A stretch of DNA of 7,256 bases, taken from Prevotellaceae bacterium UBA7017 (GTDB taxonomy: Bacteria; Bacteroidota; Bacteroidia; Bacteroidales; Bacteroidaceae). Below the pieces are notes generated by a model. It made no database searches. It worked only from the letters and a program-made list of their open reading frames with translations, and had not been told where the DNA came from. The position numbers were made by a program, and so were the translations under genes. Of the stretch, positions 1 to 6,891 are shown piece after piece (within the stretch, counting starts at the first letter, position 1; the number at the start of each line of letters is the position of its first letter). The stretch lies in assembly GCA_002449535.1 (NCBI GenBank), contig DJWZ01000105.1:1-7256 (forward strand). Reading direction: 5' to 3'.

Positions 1-1
1 A

Positions 2-334
2 GAGATATATAAGGCATCCTCCAAAAAGAAGAGCAAATATGAGGACAAGTTTAAGTTTGAGCCAGACAATTATAACTACAGCATAGCAGACAAAAAAGAT
101 GGCTACCTCATCACCATCAAGGCAAAGAAGGGTGTTGACGGCGTGAAAGAAGCCCGCATACTGCTCGATAAGCGCACCCGCGCCCCAAAAAGCCTGAAGA
201 TAAAGGTGGCATTTTTCTGGGCTACCATACATATCTCCAACTTCCAGTCAGGCAATCTTGACGACAGCCTCTTCGTATTCCCCAAAGCAAAGTTCGCAGG
301 CTATGATTTCATAGATAAACGGGACGAAGATTAA
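2..334 (+). CDS. LolA-like outer-membrane lipoprotein carrier protein, 3' fragment
   Basis: The reading frame is open from the window edge to a TAA at 332-334, giving the last 110 residues of a protein whose start lies outside. The tail has alternating polar and hydrophobic beta-strand stretches (GYLITIKAK, LKIKVAFFWATIHISNF) and ends SLFVFPKAKFAGYDFIDKRDED. That resembles the C-terminus of Bacteroidetes LolA-like chaperones, which commonly end in a DSLF.F...YPD.E.IDLR pattern. Such proteins are periplasmic and carry lipoproteins to the outer membrane. The assignment rests on recalled family pattern, and the signal peptide and N-terminal half cannot be seen. An ATG at 143 is internal and not the start. 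The gene has GC-rich codons (cgc, ctg, gcc) compared with the AT-rich cas operon, as expected for a resident chromosomal gene beside an acquired module. Other beta-rich periplasmic proteins are possible. Confidence 0.6.
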   Translation, partial: EIYKASSKKKSKYEDKFKFEPDNYNYSIADKKDGYLITIKAKKGVDGVKEARILLDKRTRAPKSLKIKVAFFWATIHISNFQSGNLDDSLFVFPKAKFAGYDFIDKRDED

Positions 335-340
335 AAAGGG

Positions 341-366
341 TTGACTTTCGCTAAGACAGAAGTCAA
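341..366. other. Short inverted repeat after the lolA-like stop
   Basis: TTGACTT at 341-347 and AAGTCAA at 360-366 form a perfect 7-bp inverted repeat around a 12-base loop, 6 bp after the stop codon of the lolA-like gene. No T-tract follows on either strand, so it is a weak terminator candidate at best. It may instead be a protein site or chance. Confidence 0.3.
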
Positions 367-380
367 GGTGGCAGGAAATA

Positions 381-440
381 TTCCCGCCTTGGGAACAAAA
401 TCTTCCCACACTGGGAGTAAAAACATTCCCGCCGTGGGTT
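381..440. repeat. Three tandem TTCCC-N5-GGGAA dyads at about 22 bp spacing
   Basis: The copies lie at 381-395 (TTCCC GCCTT GGGAA, perfect), 403-417 (TTCCC ACACT GGGAG) and 426-440 (TTCCC GCCGT GGGTT). Starts are 22 and 23 bp apart, close to two helical turns, and A-rich linkers separate them. Each unit is a small dyad, so the set could be an operator array or a row of small RNA hairpins. A plus-strand open frame of 60 codons (341-523, TTG start) crosses it but has no recognisable protein character. No function can be assigned. Confidence 0.6.
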
Positions 441-503
441 ATCGTATCTTTAGGACGCTTTCACAAAGCGAAGCGACTGAAAGAATTTTTTTGTTGCCTG
501 GTA

Positions 504-585
504 GGCAGATTATTGAAAAATAAGGGCAGATGATTGAATCGTAAAGGCTGGTTATTGAAAATTAAACGTCATTTGTTGAAAGACC
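504..585 (+). repeat. Four degenerate 21-bp tandem units
   Basis: The units begin near 504, 525, 546 and 568. The first three start GGCAGAT, GGCAGAT and GGCTGGT. A shared TTGAA core recurs at 513, 534, 555 and 576, exactly 21 bp apart. The fourth unit is the most diverged and runs into the first ACCTAACAT copy of the next array. The 21-bp period is both two helical turns and a multiple of three, so a seven-residue protein repeat is formally possible. However, units 1 and 2 place in-frame TAA codons in the plus frames, which argues against coding. Confidence 0.6.
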
Positions 586-861
586 TAACATCGTTTTCCG
601 AAGAAGTCCCTGTTTATAGGCGATTCGGGCGTTTTTGATGCCTTAAAGAGGTAACATAAGACCTAACAAAAAGGTAACATAACACCTAACATAAACCTAA
701 CATCGGTTTTGACTTCACAACATCGATAAGGCAGCATTTGATGTTACCTCTCATGTTACCTTTATGTTAGGTCTATGTTAGGTATCATGTTAGGTCTTTA
801 GACTTGTTTTGCAACCTTAAAGGTCTGAATATCAGTTGCTTGATAATTTTGGATGTTAGGT
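583..861. repeat. Symmetric array of twelve A(CC/GG)TAACAT 9-mers
   Basis: Six copies read on the plus strand, starting at 583, 649, 661, 672, 684 and 695. Six read on the minus strand, starting at 741, 753, 764, 775, 787 and 853. Each is ACCTAACAT or AGGTAACAT, or the complement; the copy at 661 ends AACAA. The inner copies are 11-12 bp apart, about one helical turn. Mirror pairs are centred on base 722 to within half a base, including the outlying pair at 583 and 853. TAAAG at 644-648 and CTTTA at 796-800 extend the symmetry. Sequence between the outer copies (592-643 and 801-852) is not symmetric. The arms could form a long imperfect hairpin with a loop at 704-740, or present a phased set of protein sites. 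The 11-12 bp phase rules out a simple coding repeat. Confidence 0.75.
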
Positions 862-886
862 ATTTAAGAAAAATGTCAATAAAAAT

Positions 887-917
887 TTTGTGGTATTGGA
901 AATTTTTAATAATTTTG
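887..917 (+). promoter_or_regulatory. Predicted promoter for the cas9-cas1-cas2 operon
   Basis: TTTG at 887-890 and TAATTTTG at 910-917 are separated by 19 bp, an exact match to the Bacteroidetes sigma-ABfr consensus (TTTG, N19-21, TAnnTTTG). Transcription should start near 921, giving cas9 a leader of about 175 bases. That leader would contain a small hairpin at 931-944 (CTACT AACG AGTAG) and the full complement of the tracrRNA. A partial -7-like TATCTTTA at 1084-1091 lies next to the start codon but has no -33 element at the right distance, so it is a poorer candidate. The operon start has not been shown experimentally. Confidence 0.55.
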
Positions 918-958
918 TGGGCGAATATATCTACTAACGAGTAGTCACAAATTGACAT

Positions 959-982
959 AAAAAAGGCGAGTTGCCCCGCCTT
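959..982 (-). terminator. Intrinsic terminator of tracrRNA
   Basis: Read on the minus strand, AAGGCGGG pairs with CUCGCCUU (eight pairs, one a G-U) around a GCAA tetraloop of the stable GNRA type. The stem (982 to 963) runs straight into UUUU (962 to 959). On the plus strand the same stem is followed by GAATG, not a T-tract, so it should terminate tracrRNA while letting cas9 transcription through. It probably also forms the 3' hairpin of the mature tracrRNA held by Cas9. Confidence 0.85.
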
Positions 983-1033
983 GAATGTTTTCACAACGGA
1001 ATAATCCTTATTGTGATTTGCTAAAATTTAGTG
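959..1033 (-). ncRNA. tracrRNA
   Basis: The minus strand here encodes the trans-activating RNA that pairs with the repeat part of the crRNA and loads Cas9. Its 5' part (1033 to 1011) is the anti-repeat. Plus-strand bases 1011-1026 (TTGTGATTTGCTAAAA) are identical to positions 2-17 of the CRISPR repeat, giving 16 uninterrupted base pairs, followed by AGT pairing after a one-base bulge. Next comes a small GGA-UUAU-UCC hairpin (1007 to 998) in the nexus position, then an A-rich link and a terminator hairpin. The total is about 75 nucleotides. The arrangement, upstream of and divergent from cas9, is usual for type II-C. The 5' end is inferred from the promoter position and could shift by a few bases. 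Confidence 0.9.
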
Positions 1034-1036
1034 CTG

Positions 1037-1068
1037 CAAAAGTAAGAATAAAATTTAAATCCACCAAA
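1037..1068 (-). promoter_or_regulatory. tracrRNA promoter
   Basis: On the minus strand, TTTG (1068 to 1065), 20 bp, then TACTTTTG (1044 to 1037) is a perfect match to the Bacteroidetes consensus. It places the RNA start at about 1033, the outer edge of the anti-repeat. The promoter lies between the tracrRNA and the cas9 start codon, so the cas9 leader must be transcribed across it. Confidence 0.75.
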
Positions 1069-1095
1069 TAATTTCAAGAAAAATATCTTTATTCT

Positions 1096-4000
1096 ATGAA
1101 AAATATATTAGGTTTAGACTTGGGAACCAACAGTATTGGTTGGGCATTACTTTCTGTTGACGAAGATGATAACATCATAAAACCACAAATAAAGTTAGGC
1201 AGTAGGATAATTCCTATGAGCCAAGATGTTCTTGGTAAATTCGATAGTGGCGTAACGGAGTCACAAACAGCCCAACGAACGCAATATAGGGGCGTGCGCA
1301 GACTGCGCGAAAGATGCTTGTTGCGTCGTGAAAGACTATTGCGTGTTTTGCATACACTAAATATGCTACCAGAACATTTTGATAACTCTATAGGTTGGAA
1401 TAAAAACGATAACAAGACCTATGGAAAGTTCAAAGATGCCAGCGAGCCGAAGATAGCTTGGAGGAAGAATGAGAATGGGAAAATGGAGTTCGTTTTTATG
1501 TCCTCTTTCCTGGAAATGCTTGATGATTTTGCAGAGCATCAGCCTGAATTAGTTGCTGATGGCAAGAAAGTTCCCTTGGATTGGACGATATACTACCTGA
1601 GAAAGAAAGCACTCTCACAAGCCATTAGTAAGCAAGAGTTAGCTTGGATACTTCTAAACTTTAACCAAAAGAGGGGCTATTACCAACTGAGAGGTGAGGA
1701 TGAGGAGGAACACTCTGACTTAAAGAAAGAAGAATATTACACCCTTAAGGTGGTAGGAGTAGAGGCTACTGATGAAAAGCGAGGTAATGACACATGGTAT
1801 AACATACACCTTGAAAATGGTTGGATATATCATCGCTCCAGTAAGGTGCCACTAAACGATTGGAAAGGTAAGGTAAAGGAATTTATTGTTACTACCGAAT
1901 ATGAACCTGATGGAACAGTAAAAACAGATAAAGAAGGAAAAGAAAAACGTTCATTTAGAGCGCCTAAGGATGATGACTGGAATCTTCAGAAGAAACGTGT
2001 TGAGTCAAATATAGAGTCTTCGGGCAAAACTGTTGGAACTTATATTTATGATACTTTGCTCGCTATGCCTTCGGAGAAAATTCGTGGCAAGTTGGTTAGG
2101 GTGGTAGAGCGTAATTTTTATAAGCAAGAGTTGTTGGCAATCCTCAAGAAACAAGTCGAATATATACCAGAATTAACAAACAAGGATTTGTTAGAGGCTT
2201 GTATAAAAGAACTTTACGCAAGCAATACAGCACATCAAGACAGTTTGCGTAGAAAGGATTTGACGTATCTGCTCGTTAACGATTTGTTGTTCTATCAAAG
2301 ACCCTTGAAGAGCAAGAAATCTTTGATATCTGACTGTCCTTATGAACAATATGAATATATTGACAAAGAAACAGGGGAGGTGAAAACGCAGCACATAAAG
2401 TGCATCGCAAAGTCAAATCCCTACTATAACGAGTTCCGCGTATGGCAATTTGTTCAAAATCTACGTTTGTATAACAGGGGTATAAACGAAGAGGAAGTAA
2501 CTTCGCAATATCTAAAAGATGAATATGATTATGAACGTTTGTTCCATTTCCTTAATGACAGAAAGGAAATCACGCAGGAAGCCTTGCTGAAAGAATTCTT
2601 CTCAATAAAAAAGTCAAAGGGCAAAGATGCGAAATATCCCTTACGTTGGAACTATGCAGAAGATAAATCATATCCTTGCAACACAACACGTTCTATACTG
2701 CTGAACTCATTGCGGAAGTCTGGCATAGATACGGAGTTACTTAAAGATGGAAATATAGAATATCGTTTGTGGCATCTCCTGTATTCTGTGGAAGATAAGA
2801 ATGAGGTTGATGGCGCCCTAAAAAACTTTGCTTGCGAGAATAATCTGCCAGACACCTTTGTGGAGGTCTTCAAGAAAATACCATCGTTTAAAAAAGAATA
2901 TGGAGCTTATTCTGAAAAAGCCATAAAGAAACTGCTGTCCGTAATGCGTATGGGAAGTATGTGGCATGAGGAAGATATTCCTGAAAGTGTAGATGCAATA
3001 ATCAGTGGTGAGATAGATGATAAAATTGCAGCGAGGGTTTCACGCAGCGGTTATACTTTCCCCTCTAAGCAGTCATGCAAAGGACTGCCTGAGTGGTTGG
3101 CATGCTATGTAGTATATGGCAGACATTCTGAAGCAAGCGACATAGAAACATGGGAGAAACCAGAAGACCTCGCTTATTATATTCGTAATTTCAAGCACCA
3201 CTCATTGCGAAATCCAATAGTGGAACAGTGTATTCTTGAAACATTGCGCACTGTGCATGACATCTGGCAGAAGTATGGCAAGATTGATGAGATACACATA
3301 GAGTTAGGCAGGAGCATGAAGAACCCTGCCAATATTCGCAAGGAAATAACCGAACGTATTCAAAGAAACGAGAACACCAATCTGCGTATAAAACAACTGC
3401 TCCTTGAATTGAAGAATGATGCTAACATCAAAGATGTCCGTCCTCACTCTCCGATGCAGCAAGAAATATTACGCATTTATGAAGAAGGTGCCTTGCAAGA
3501 GCTGAAAAGGGAAGATGACGACTATGCAGACATAGAACGCATCTCTCGTCTTGCTTCACCAACTCAGAGCGAACTTATAAAATACAAATTATGGTTGGAA
3601 CAGAAATATCGCTCGCCATATACGGGTAAGACCATTTCGCTTTCAAAACTGTTCACTCCTGCATACCAGATAGAGCATGTGATTCCGCAAGGAAGGTACT
3701 TTGACGATTCCCTATCTAACAAGGTCATTTGTGAAGCTGAAGTAAACCAAAAGAAGAGCAATATGCTCGGTATGGAGTTTATAAAGAAATGTGGCGGAGA
3801 AATTATTACATGTAGCACTCTTGGCAATGTAAAGGTGTTTACCGAAGATGAGTATAGCAAGTTCGTCGAGGAACACTATGCTAACAATCGTAGCAAGGCA
3901 AAGAAACTTTTGATGGAAGACATTCCAGAGGAATTCATACAGCGACAGATGAATGATAGCAGATATATAAGTAAGGTTATCAAGGGTTTACTGTCAAATG

Positions 4001-5601
4001 TCGTGCGCGAAGAGGGCGAGATTGATGCCATATCTAAAAACGTCATTCCTTGCACAGGTGGCATAACAGATCGTCTAAAGAAGGATTGGGGGCTTAAGGA
4101 TGTGTGGAACACTATTGTATATCCACGTTTTGAACGAATGAATCAGTTGACTGGCACAGAAGATTATGGTCACTGGGAAAACAAGGAAGGCAAACGTGTT
4201 TTCCAGACAGCTATGCCGTTGGAATTATCCAAAGGTTTCAGCAAAAAACGTATAGATCATCGCCATCATGCTATGGATGCCCTTGTTATAGCACTCGCAT
4301 CAAGAAACATTGTTAGTTATCTCAATAATGACTCTGCCCATGACACAAAATATAGGGAAGACTTACGTAAATTGTTGTGTGAAAAGAATCGCACAATCCG
4401 CAAACCTTGGGACACATTCACGGAAGATGCACTAAAGGCATTGCAAGATATCGTTGTTTCATTTAAGCATTATATAAGAGTCATAAACAAAGCTACCAAC
4501 TATTATGAGCATTATGACGAGAAAGGCAATAAGGCATTCGTAAAACAAGAGGGTGAAGATATGTGGGCTGTTCGCAAGCCTATGCATAAGGAAACCGTCT
4601 TTGGACATGTCAATCTGAAAAGATATAAGGAAGTTCCATTCAGTAAAGCTCTTGCTAATGTAAATCGTATCTCAAACAAGGAATTGCGAGATGCAATCAA
4701 CGTGATGCTTGGGGCGGGAATGAATATAAAACAAATTAATGCTCAATTCAAAAAGGGCGAGTACAAATATCTTGGACATGACTACACTAAGGTTAAGGTA
4801 GTATATTTCACAGACGAAACAGAGCCAATGGTGGCAACTCGTAAGCTTCTGGATGATAGTTTTGATGAGAAGAAAATAGCAAGTATCACTGACACTGGAA
4901 TACAAAAGATACTGCTTGCATATCTGCATTCTAAAGACAATAATCCGAAGTTGGCTTTCTCACCAGAGGGAATCATGGAACTCAACGAGCATATTGCAGA
5001 ATATAATAATGGCAAGAAACATCAACCTATCATAAGGGTAAGGGTTTCTGAACCTATGGGCGAGAAATATAATGTAGGTTTCAGTGGCAATAAAAATAAG
5101 AAGTATGTAGAGGCTCAAGGAGGTACCAACCTCTACTTTGCTATATATGAAAATGAGGAGGGAAGACGCAGTTATCAAACCATTCCCCTGAATGAAGTAG
5201 TAGAAAGGCTGAAACAACGACTTACGCCAGTACCTGAAACAAACGAAGCAGGAAATAAACTGAAGTTCTATCTGTCACCTAATGACCTTGTGTATGTTCC
5301 TGATGAAGAAGAAAGAATATCTGATGTCAAGAATCTAAATAGGGAAAGGATTTATAAGTTTATAGATAGTAGCAACACTACGGCAAACTTTATACCAGCA
5401 TATTCTGCATCGGTAATTTACCACCTCCCAAAGGATATTGCCATAAAACATTCTAAATCTGATAGAATAATCCAAGACGAATATGGAGAAGGTAGTCCTC
5501 AATCAAAAAATCAAAAGTCTATATCTGGTGCAATGATAAAATCCTGTTGCTGGAAATTAGAAGTTGACAGATTGGGCAATATCACAAAGGTTATTCACTA
5601 A
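1096..5601 (+). CDS. cas9: Cas9 RNA-guided DNA endonuclease, type II-C
   Basis: This 1501-residue protein cuts target DNA using a crRNA-tracrRNA duplex; the HNH domain cuts the guide-paired strand and RuvC the other. Visible parts in order: RuvC-I with D8 (LGLDLGTNSIGW); an arginine-rich bridge helix at about 61-90; a helical REC lobe to about 700 that includes NQKRGYY (190-196) and FYQRPLKSKKSL (399-410); RuvC-II with E736 (IHIELGR); HNH with E860-H861, N875 and N884 (QIEHVIPQ, then NKV); RuvC-III with H1058 and D1061 (HHAMDA); then a wedge and PAM-interacting region of about 410 residues ending VDRLGNITKVIH. No catalytic residue is missing. It is long for II-C (about 1000-1100 in Neisseria and Campylobacter) but normal for the large Bacteroidetes branch. 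The ATG is followed at once by the RuvC-I strand, and no Shine-Dalgarno precedes it. It is first in the operon with cas1. Confidence 0.97.
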   Translation: MKNILGLDLGTNSIGWALLSVDEDDNIIKPQIKLGSRIIPMSQDVLGKFDSGVTESQTAQRTQYRGVRRLRERCLLRRERLLRVLHTLNMLPEHFDNSIGWNKNDNKTYGKFKDASEPKIAWRKNENGKMEFVFMSSFLEMLDDFAEHQPELVADGKKVPLDWTIYYLRKKALSQAISKQELAWILLNFNQKRGYYQLRGEDEEEHSDLKKEEYYTLKVVGVEATDEKRGNDTWYNIHLENGWIYHRSSKVPLNDWKGKVKEFIVTTEYEPDGTVKTDKEGKEKRSFRAPKDDDWNLQKKRVESNIESSGKTVGTYIYDTLLAMPSEKIRGKLVRVVERNFYKQELLAILKKQVEYIPELTNKDLLEACIKELYASNTAHQDSLRRKDLTYLLVNDLLFYQRPLKSKKSLISDCPYEQYEYIDKETGEVKTQHIKCIAKSNPYYNEFRVWQFVQNLRLYNRGINEEEVTSQYLKDEYDYERLFHFLNDRKEITQEALLKEFFSIKKSKGKDAKYPLRWNYAEDKSYPCNTTRSILLNSLRKSGIDTELLKDGNIEYRLWHLLYSVEDKNEVDGALKNFACENNLPDTFVEVFKKIPSFKKEYGAYSEKAIKKLLSVMRMGSMWHEEDIPESVDAIISGEIDDKIAARVSRSGYTFPSKQSCKGLPEWLACYVVYGRHSEASDIETWEKPEDLAYYIRNFKHHSLRNPIVEQCILETLRTVHDIWQKYGKIDEIHIELGRSMKNPANIRKEITERIQRNENTNLRIKQLLLELKNDANIKDVRPHSPMQQEILRIYEEGALQELKREDDDYADIERISRLASPTQSELIKYKLWLEQKYRSPYTGKTISLSKLFTPAYQIEHVIPQGRYFDDSLSNKVICEAEVNQKKSNMLGMEFIKKCGGEIITCSTLGNVKVFTEDEYSKFVEEHYANNRSKAKKLLMEDIPEEFIQRQMNDSRYISKVIKGLLSNVVREEGEIDAISKNVIPCTGGITDRLKKDWGLKDVWNTIVYPRFERMNQLTGTEDYGHWENKEGKRVFQTAMPLELSKGFSKKRIDHRHHAMDALVIALASRNIVSYLNNDSAHDTKYREDLRKLLCEKNRTIRKPWDTFTEDALKALQDIVVSFKHYIRVINKATNYYEHYDEKGNKAFVKQEGEDMWAVRKPMHKETVFGHVNLKRYKEVPFSKALANVNRISNKELRDAINVMLGAGMNIKQINAQFKKGEYKYLGHDYTKVKVVYFTDETEPMVATRKLLDDSFDEKKIASITDTGIQKILLAYLHSKDNNPKLAFSPEGIMELNEHIAEYNNGKKHQPIIRVRVSEPMGEKYNVGFSGNKNKKYVEAQGGTNLYFAIYENEEGRRSYQTIPLNEVVERLKQRLTPVPETNEAGNKLKFYLSPNDLVYVPDEEERISDVKNLNRERIYKFIDSSNTTANFIPAYSASVIYHLPKDIAIKHSKSDRIIQDEYGEGSPQSKNQKSISGAMIKSCCWKLEVDRLGNITKVIH

Positions 5602-5604
5602 ACA

Positions 5605-6543
5605 ATGATTAAGAAAACTCTATACTTTGGCAATCCTGCATATTTGGCATTAAGAGAAGAGCAACTTGTTATAAAACTTCCAGAGGTAGAAACAAGTGAA
5701 AATCTGCCATTGGAGTTTAAGAAAGAAGCTGAACGCACCATACCCATAGAGGATGTCGGTGTAGTTGTTCTCGACAATAAGCGTATCACCATTACTACTG
5801 GAGCAATAGAGGCTTTGCTGGAGAATAATAGTGCACTCATATCATGTAATGACAGAAGCTTACCTGTTGGACTTATGCTGCCCCTCGTCGGCAACACTTT
5901 ACAAAACGAAAGGTTCAGACATCAGCTGAATGCATCGCTACCCCTGAAAAAACAATTGTGGCAACAAACAGTAAAACAGAAAATTGCAAATCAGGCGCAG
6001 GTGTTAAACACATATACATTGACAGAAACTGCTTGCATGCAGAGGTGGATAAACGATGTAAAAAGTGGTGACACTGAAAATGTAGAGGCTAAGGCTGCTG
6101 CATATTACTGGAAGAATGTATTTCCTGATGTTCCTGACTTCGTCAGGGGTAGAGAGGGAGAACCGCCCAATAATCTGCTAAATTATGGGTATGCTATACT
6201 AAGGGCTGTGATAGCAAGGGCACTTGTAGGTAGCGGCTTGTTGCCTACTCTCGGAATACATCACCATAACAGGTATAATGCCTATTGTCTTGCAGATGAT
6301 ATAATGGAACCTTACAGACCTTATGTTGACGAGTTAGTGATACAGATAATGCATGAAGAAGATGATTATTCAGAACTAACCCGCAATCTGAAAGCTAAAT
6401 TGCTGCAAATTCCTGTACTCAATGTCGTAATCAACAGGAAGCGTAGTCCGTTGATGATTGCTGCTGGCATAACGGCTGCATCGTTGTATAAGTGTTTTAG
6501 TGGGGAAAGCAGACAAATAGCCTTTCCTACAATGCCGTCATGA
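5605..6543 (+). CDS. cas1: Cas1 integrase, type II
   Basis: Cas1 is the catalytic subunit of the Cas1-Cas2 complex, which inserts new spacers at the leader end of the array. The protein has 312 residues, a normal length. The N-terminal beta domain (about 1-90) includes IEDVGVVVLDNKRITIT. The helical catalytic domain carries the metal-binding set E161 (VEAKAAAYYW), H220 (GIHHHNRYN) and E235 (LADDIMEPYRPYVD), all present. The wording around H220 and E235 is the type II form of the family. The ATG lies 3 bp after the cas9 stop with no spaced ribosome-binding site, implying translational coupling. The stop is 4 bp before cas2. Confidence 0.96.
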   Translation: MIKKTLYFGNPAYLALREEQLVIKLPEVETSENLPLEFKKEAERTIPIEDVGVVVLDNKRITITTGAIEALLENNSALISCNDRSLPVGLMLPLVGNTLQNERFRHQLNASLPLKKQLWQQTVKQKIANQAQVLNTYTLTETACMQRWINDVKSGDTENVEAKAAAYYWKNVFPDVPDFVRGREGEPPNNLLNYGYAILRAVIARALVGSGLLPTLGIHHHNRYNAYCLADDIMEPYRPYVDELVIQIMHEEDDYSELTRNLKAKLLQIPVLNVVINRKRSPLMIAAGITAASLYKCFSGESRQIAFPTMPS

Positions 6544-6547
6544 TATT

Positions 6548-6886
6548 ATGGATTTATCGCGACTGAGCGAATACAGAGTTATGTGGATTCTCGTATTCTT
6601 TGATTTGCCTACAGAAACTAAAAAAGACAGGAAGGCATATGCACAATTCCGAAAGCAGTTGAAATGTGACGGTTTTACAATGTTCCAGTTTTCTATATAT
6701 GTACGCCATTGTGCAAGCAGGGAAAATATGGATGTTCATATGAGAAGGGTACGGTCTTTCTTGCCTGAATATGGAAAGATAGGAATATTGACAATTACTG
6801 ATAAGCAATTTGGGGATATTGAGATATTCTATGGGCAGAAAGAACAACCACAGGCAAACCAACCTCTTCAACTTGAGTTGTTTTAG
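6548..6886 (+). CDS. cas2: Cas2, structural subunit of the spacer-integration complex
   Basis: This 112-residue ferredoxin-fold protein should form the central dimer that bridges two Cas1 dimers. The first strand carries the conserved Asp (D19 in ILVFFDLP), followed by TETKKDRKAYAQFRKQL, FTMFQFSIYVRH and GILTITDKQFGDIEIFYG, all typical of type II Cas2. The chosen ATG gives an 11-residue lead (MDLSRLSEYRV) before the first strand, a form I recall from Bacteroidetes homologues. A start at M12 would trim this lead. After the core ends near residue 97 there is a Gln- and Pro-rich tail ending QLELF (108-112), which resembles a sliding-clamp-binding peptide. It is the last gene of the operon and faces the array. 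Confidence 0.95.
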   Translation: MDLSRLSEYRVMWILVFFDLPTETKKDRKAYAQFRKQLKCDGFTMFQFSIYVRHCASRENMDVHMRRVRSFLPEYGKIGILTITDKQFGDIEIFYGQKEQPQANQPLQLELF

Positions 6887-6891
6887 AAAAA

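Noticed and set aside
341..523. Open frame of 60 codons downstream of the lolA-like gene
   Set aside because: It starts with TTG, lies across the TTCCC dyads, and has no recognisable domain or convincing composition, so it reads as non-coding repeat sequence.
785..994. Minus-strand open frame of 69 codons
   Set aside because: It overlaps the tracrRNA terminator and the plus-strand promoter and shows no protein family pattern; a chance frame in AT-rich control sequence.
1011..1033. Repeat-like sequence upstream of cas9 as a stray CRISPR repeat
   Set aside because: Similarity stops after the tracrRNA-pairing part, and the minus strand has a promoter, nexus hairpin and terminator, so it is the anti-repeat.
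3673..3678. Glu (E860) where Streptococcus Cas9 has Asp839 beside the HNH histidine
   Set aside because: Considered as a possible HNH defect, but IEHVIPQ is a form I recall as normal in Bacteroidetes Cas9, and H861, N875 and N884 are all present.
1089..5217. Several minus-strand open frames of 62-108 codons within cas9
   Set aside because: All are antisense to a well-supported cas9 and look like ordinary shadow frames; none shows a domain.
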